NCBI RefSeq assembly: GCF_051401765.1 | Contig: NW_027480423.1 | Coordinates: 14,074,001-14,138,000 of the forward strand | Direction: 5' to 3' | Length of the DNA: 64,000 bases | DNA from: Calliopsis andreniformis | Taxonomy: Eukaryota; Arthropoda; Insecta; Hymenoptera; Andrenidae | In this document: positions 61,904 through 64,000 of the stretch, piece by piece | How positions within the stretch are numbered: the stretch's first letter is position 1 | How the letters are laid out: each line of letters opens with the position of its first letter | Made by a program: the position numbers and the translations under genes | Notes under the pieces: model-generated | Databases searched by the model: none | What the model was told of the DNA's origin: nothing | What the model saw: only the letters and a program-made list of their open reading frames with translations

Positions 61904-64000
61904 TTCACCCTAGGGCGTTGTTCCACCAGATCGAACAGTTAGGGCCTAAGATGTCAACGCCAGAAGCATAAAATACAATATGAACATAACAGTTTTTCCA
62001 TCGTATAAAGCGAATAATAGCAACCAGTGTGAAAGTTATGGTCATTTCTATGTTCCGGGCAGCCTAGGCTTCACTCTAGGGCGTTGCTCCACCAGATGGA
62101 ATAGTTTGCGCCTTAGAAGTCAACGCCAGAAGCATAAAATACAATAAAGGTGCAACAGTTTTTCCATCGTATAACAGGAATAATTGGAACCAGTGTGAAG
62201 GTAATGGTATGTTCTACGTTCCGGGCAACCTATGCTTCACTCTAGGGCGGTGCTCCACCAGATTAAATAGTTAGGGCCTAGGAAGTCAACGCCAGACGCA
62301 TAAAGCACAATATAAATACAACAGCTTTTCCATCGTATATAATGTATATTTGCAAACAGTGTGAAAGTAATGGTTATTTCCATGTTCCGGGCAACCTAGT
62401 CTTCACTCTAGGGCGTTGTTCCACCAGATCGAATAGTTAGGTCCTACGAAGTCAGCGGCAGAAGAATAAAATGCAATATAAGTACAAAGGTTTTTCCATC
62501 GATATAAAACGAATAATTGCAAACATTGTGAAAGTATTGGTCATTTCTACGTTCCGGGCAACCTAGGCTTCACCCTAGGGCGTTGTACCACCAGATCGAA
62601 TAGTTAGGGCCTAAGAAGTGAACGCCAGAAGCATAAAATACAAAATAAATACAACAGTTTTTCCATTGTATATAATGTATATTTGCAAACAGTGTGAAAG
62701 TAATGGTCATTTCCATGTTCCGGGCAACCTATGCTTCACTCTAGGGCGGTGCTCTGCCAGATTAAATAGTTAGGGCCTAAGAAGTCAACGCCAGAAGCAT
62801 AAAACACAATATAAATACAACAGCTTTTCCATCGTATATAATGTATATTTGCAAACAGTGTGAAAGTAATGGTCATTTCCATGATCCGGGCAATCTACTC
62901 TTCACTCTAGGGCGTTGCTCCACCAGATCGAATAGTTAGGGCCTTAGAAGTCAACGCCCGAAGCATAAAATACAAAATAAATAAAACACTTTTTCCATCG
63001 TATAAAACGAATAATTGCTACCAGTGTGGAAGTTATGGTCATTTCTACGTTCCGGGCAACCTGGGCTTTACTATAGGGCGGTGCTCCACCAGATCAAATA
63101 GTTAGGGCCTAAGAAGTCAACGCCAGAAGCCTAAAATACAACATAAATACAACAGATTATCCATCGTATATAATGTGTATTTGCAAACAGTGTAAATGTA
63201 ATGGTTATTTCTACGTACCGGGCAACCTAGACTCCACTCTAGGGCGTTGCTCCACCAAACCGCATAGCTAGGGCCTTAGAAGTCAACGCCAGAAGCATAA
63301 AATACAATAAAGATGCAAAAGTTTTTCCATCGTATAAAATGAATAATTGCAAACATTGTTAAAGTAATGGTCATTTCTACGTTCCGGGCAACCTAGGCGT
63401 CAGTCTAGGGCGTTGCTCCACCACATCTAATAGCAACGGCCTTAGAAGTCAACCCCAGATGAATAAAATACAATAAAGATGCAACAGCTTTTCCATCGTA
63501 TAAAACGAATAATAGCAACCAGTGTGAAAGTTATGGTCATTTCTACGTTCCGGGCAACATAGGCTCCACTCTAGGGCGATGCTCTACCAGATCAAACAGT
63601 TAGGGCCTTAGAAGTCTACGCCCGAAGCATTAAATACAAAACAAATAGAACAGTTTTTCCATTGTATAAAACGAATAATTGCTACAAGTGTAAAAGTTAT
63701 CGTCATTTCTACGTTCCGGGCAACCTAGGCTTCACCCTAGGCCGTTGTTCCACCAGATCGAATAGTTAGGGCCTAAGAAGTAAACGCCAGAAGCATAAAA
63801 TACAATATAAATACAACAGTTTTTCCATCATATAAAACGAATGATAGCAACCAGTGTGATAGTTATGGTCATTTCTACGTTCCGGGCAACCTAGGCTTCA
63901 CTCTAGGGCGTTGCTCCACCAGATTGAATGGTTAGGGCCTTAGAAGTCAACGTCCGAAGCATAAAATACAAAATAAATAAAACAGTTTTTCCATCGTATA
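61904..64000 (+). repeat. Diverged monomers at the right end
   Basis: About 12-13 monomers to the end of the window. A monomer with TATAATGTATATTTGCAAAC appears at about 62,338, 62,671 and 62,836 (two monomers, then one), and as TAATGTGTATTTGC at about 63,170. The CCCCAGATGAATAAAATAC monomer reappears at about 63,453. The array continues past the end. Confidence 0.8.

Larger units (their letters stand above)
1..64000 (+). repeat. 166-bp satellite array, about 385 monomers, head to tail
   Basis: Every part of the window reads as copies of one 166-bp monomer in the same orientation. Landmarks in order are ACGTTCCGGG, CCTAGG, CTCTAGGGCG, TTGCTCCACCAGATCGAA, TTAGGGCC, AAGTCAACGCCAG, AAGCATAAAATAC, ACAGTTTTTCCATCG, TATAAAACGAATAATTGCA, CCAGTGTGAAAG and GGTCATTTCT. 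The ACGTTCC start is at 179, 345 and 511 (exact 166 steps) and at 63,877 at the far end. That is 384 steps with 46 bp net loss. I saw no inverted monomer, no transposon-like stretch and no long unrelated segment. Single-base indels are scattered, for example a shortened TTCCGGCAGCC near 2340 and TTTGCAACC near 40,441. There is no plausible gene. The array continues beyond both ends. A centromeric or pericentromeric role is inferred from monomer length, HOR structure and absence of genes. Confidence 0.98.

Noticed and set aside
1..64000. CRISPR array
   Set aside because: Repeats are contiguous 166-bp units with no unique spacers, and no cas-like genes occur.
1..64000. Transposon or retroelement insertion
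   Set aside because: The monomer phase runs through the whole window with only small net loss. I saw no target-site duplications, long terminal repeats or foreign segment. The 831-bp insertion in unit 2 consists of satellite monomers.
1..64000. Identification with a named satellite family or species
   Set aside because: Several plants and animals have satellites of about 166 bp, and I do not recognise this sequence. A database search with the consensus monomer would decide.

Overview
The window is one uninterrupted block of tandemly repeated satellite DNA. I find no protein-coding gene, RNA gene, CRISPR array, transposon or unique sequence in it. The unit is a 166-bp monomer with about 42% G+C. 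All copies point the same way. The conserved ACGTTCC start recurs in one phase from position 179 to position 63,877. That is 384 monomer steps with only 46 bp net loss from small indels, which leaves no room for an insertion of any size. The monomer is bipartite: the first half (from ACGTTCC to CAACGCCAG) is about 56% G+C and the second half about 28%. This points to a eukaryotic, probably centromeric or pericentromeric, satellite. I cannot name the species. A 166-bp monomer is a nucleosome-scale length seen in both plant and animal satellites and does not identify the organism.

Positions 1-29,777 hold a young higher-order repeat (HOR). Six full units and part of a seventh follow each other, starting at 1, 4809, 9785, 13930, 18738, 22883 and 26529. 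Their lengths are 4808, 4976, 4145, 4808, 4145 and 3646 bp (29, 30, 25, 29, 25 and 22 monomers). They look like one 25-monomer unit changed by a four-monomer duplication (29), a five-monomer insertion (30) and a seven-monomer deletion from the 29 form (22). Shared single-base variants pair unit 1 with unit 4 and unit 2 with unit 5, so a 54-monomer composite is repeated. An unusual monomer class (type B, motif TTTCGGGCATCCT) recurs every 7, 11, 4 and 7 monomers. The unit-length changes use these repeated sub-blocks.

Positions 27,381-37,992 are a recent tandem duplication of 5306 bp, nearly identical between copies. Each copy contains the tail of the young HOR plus about 2.9 kb of an older, more diverged layer. 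The recombination junction at 32,665-32,688 is visible.

Positions 37,637-50,400 carry a second, older HOR of about 44 monomers (7302 bp). There is one full copy and one shortened copy, misaligned by whole-monomer gains and losses. Positions 50,341-52,664 contain a seven-monomer (1162-bp) repeat in two copies. From about 52.7 kb to the end the array is mostly diverged monomers with small local amplifications, for example three successive copies of one variant at 55.74-56.20 kb and a block seen three times at 59.3-61.9 kb.

The layout runs from a young homogeneous HOR on the left, through recombinant boundary layers, to old diverged monomers on the right. It matches the layered edge of a centromeric array as known from other eukaryotes. 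Calling it a centromere is inference: the sequence alone does not show kinetochore binding. The many short ORFs are by-products of the repeat and are not annotated as genes.
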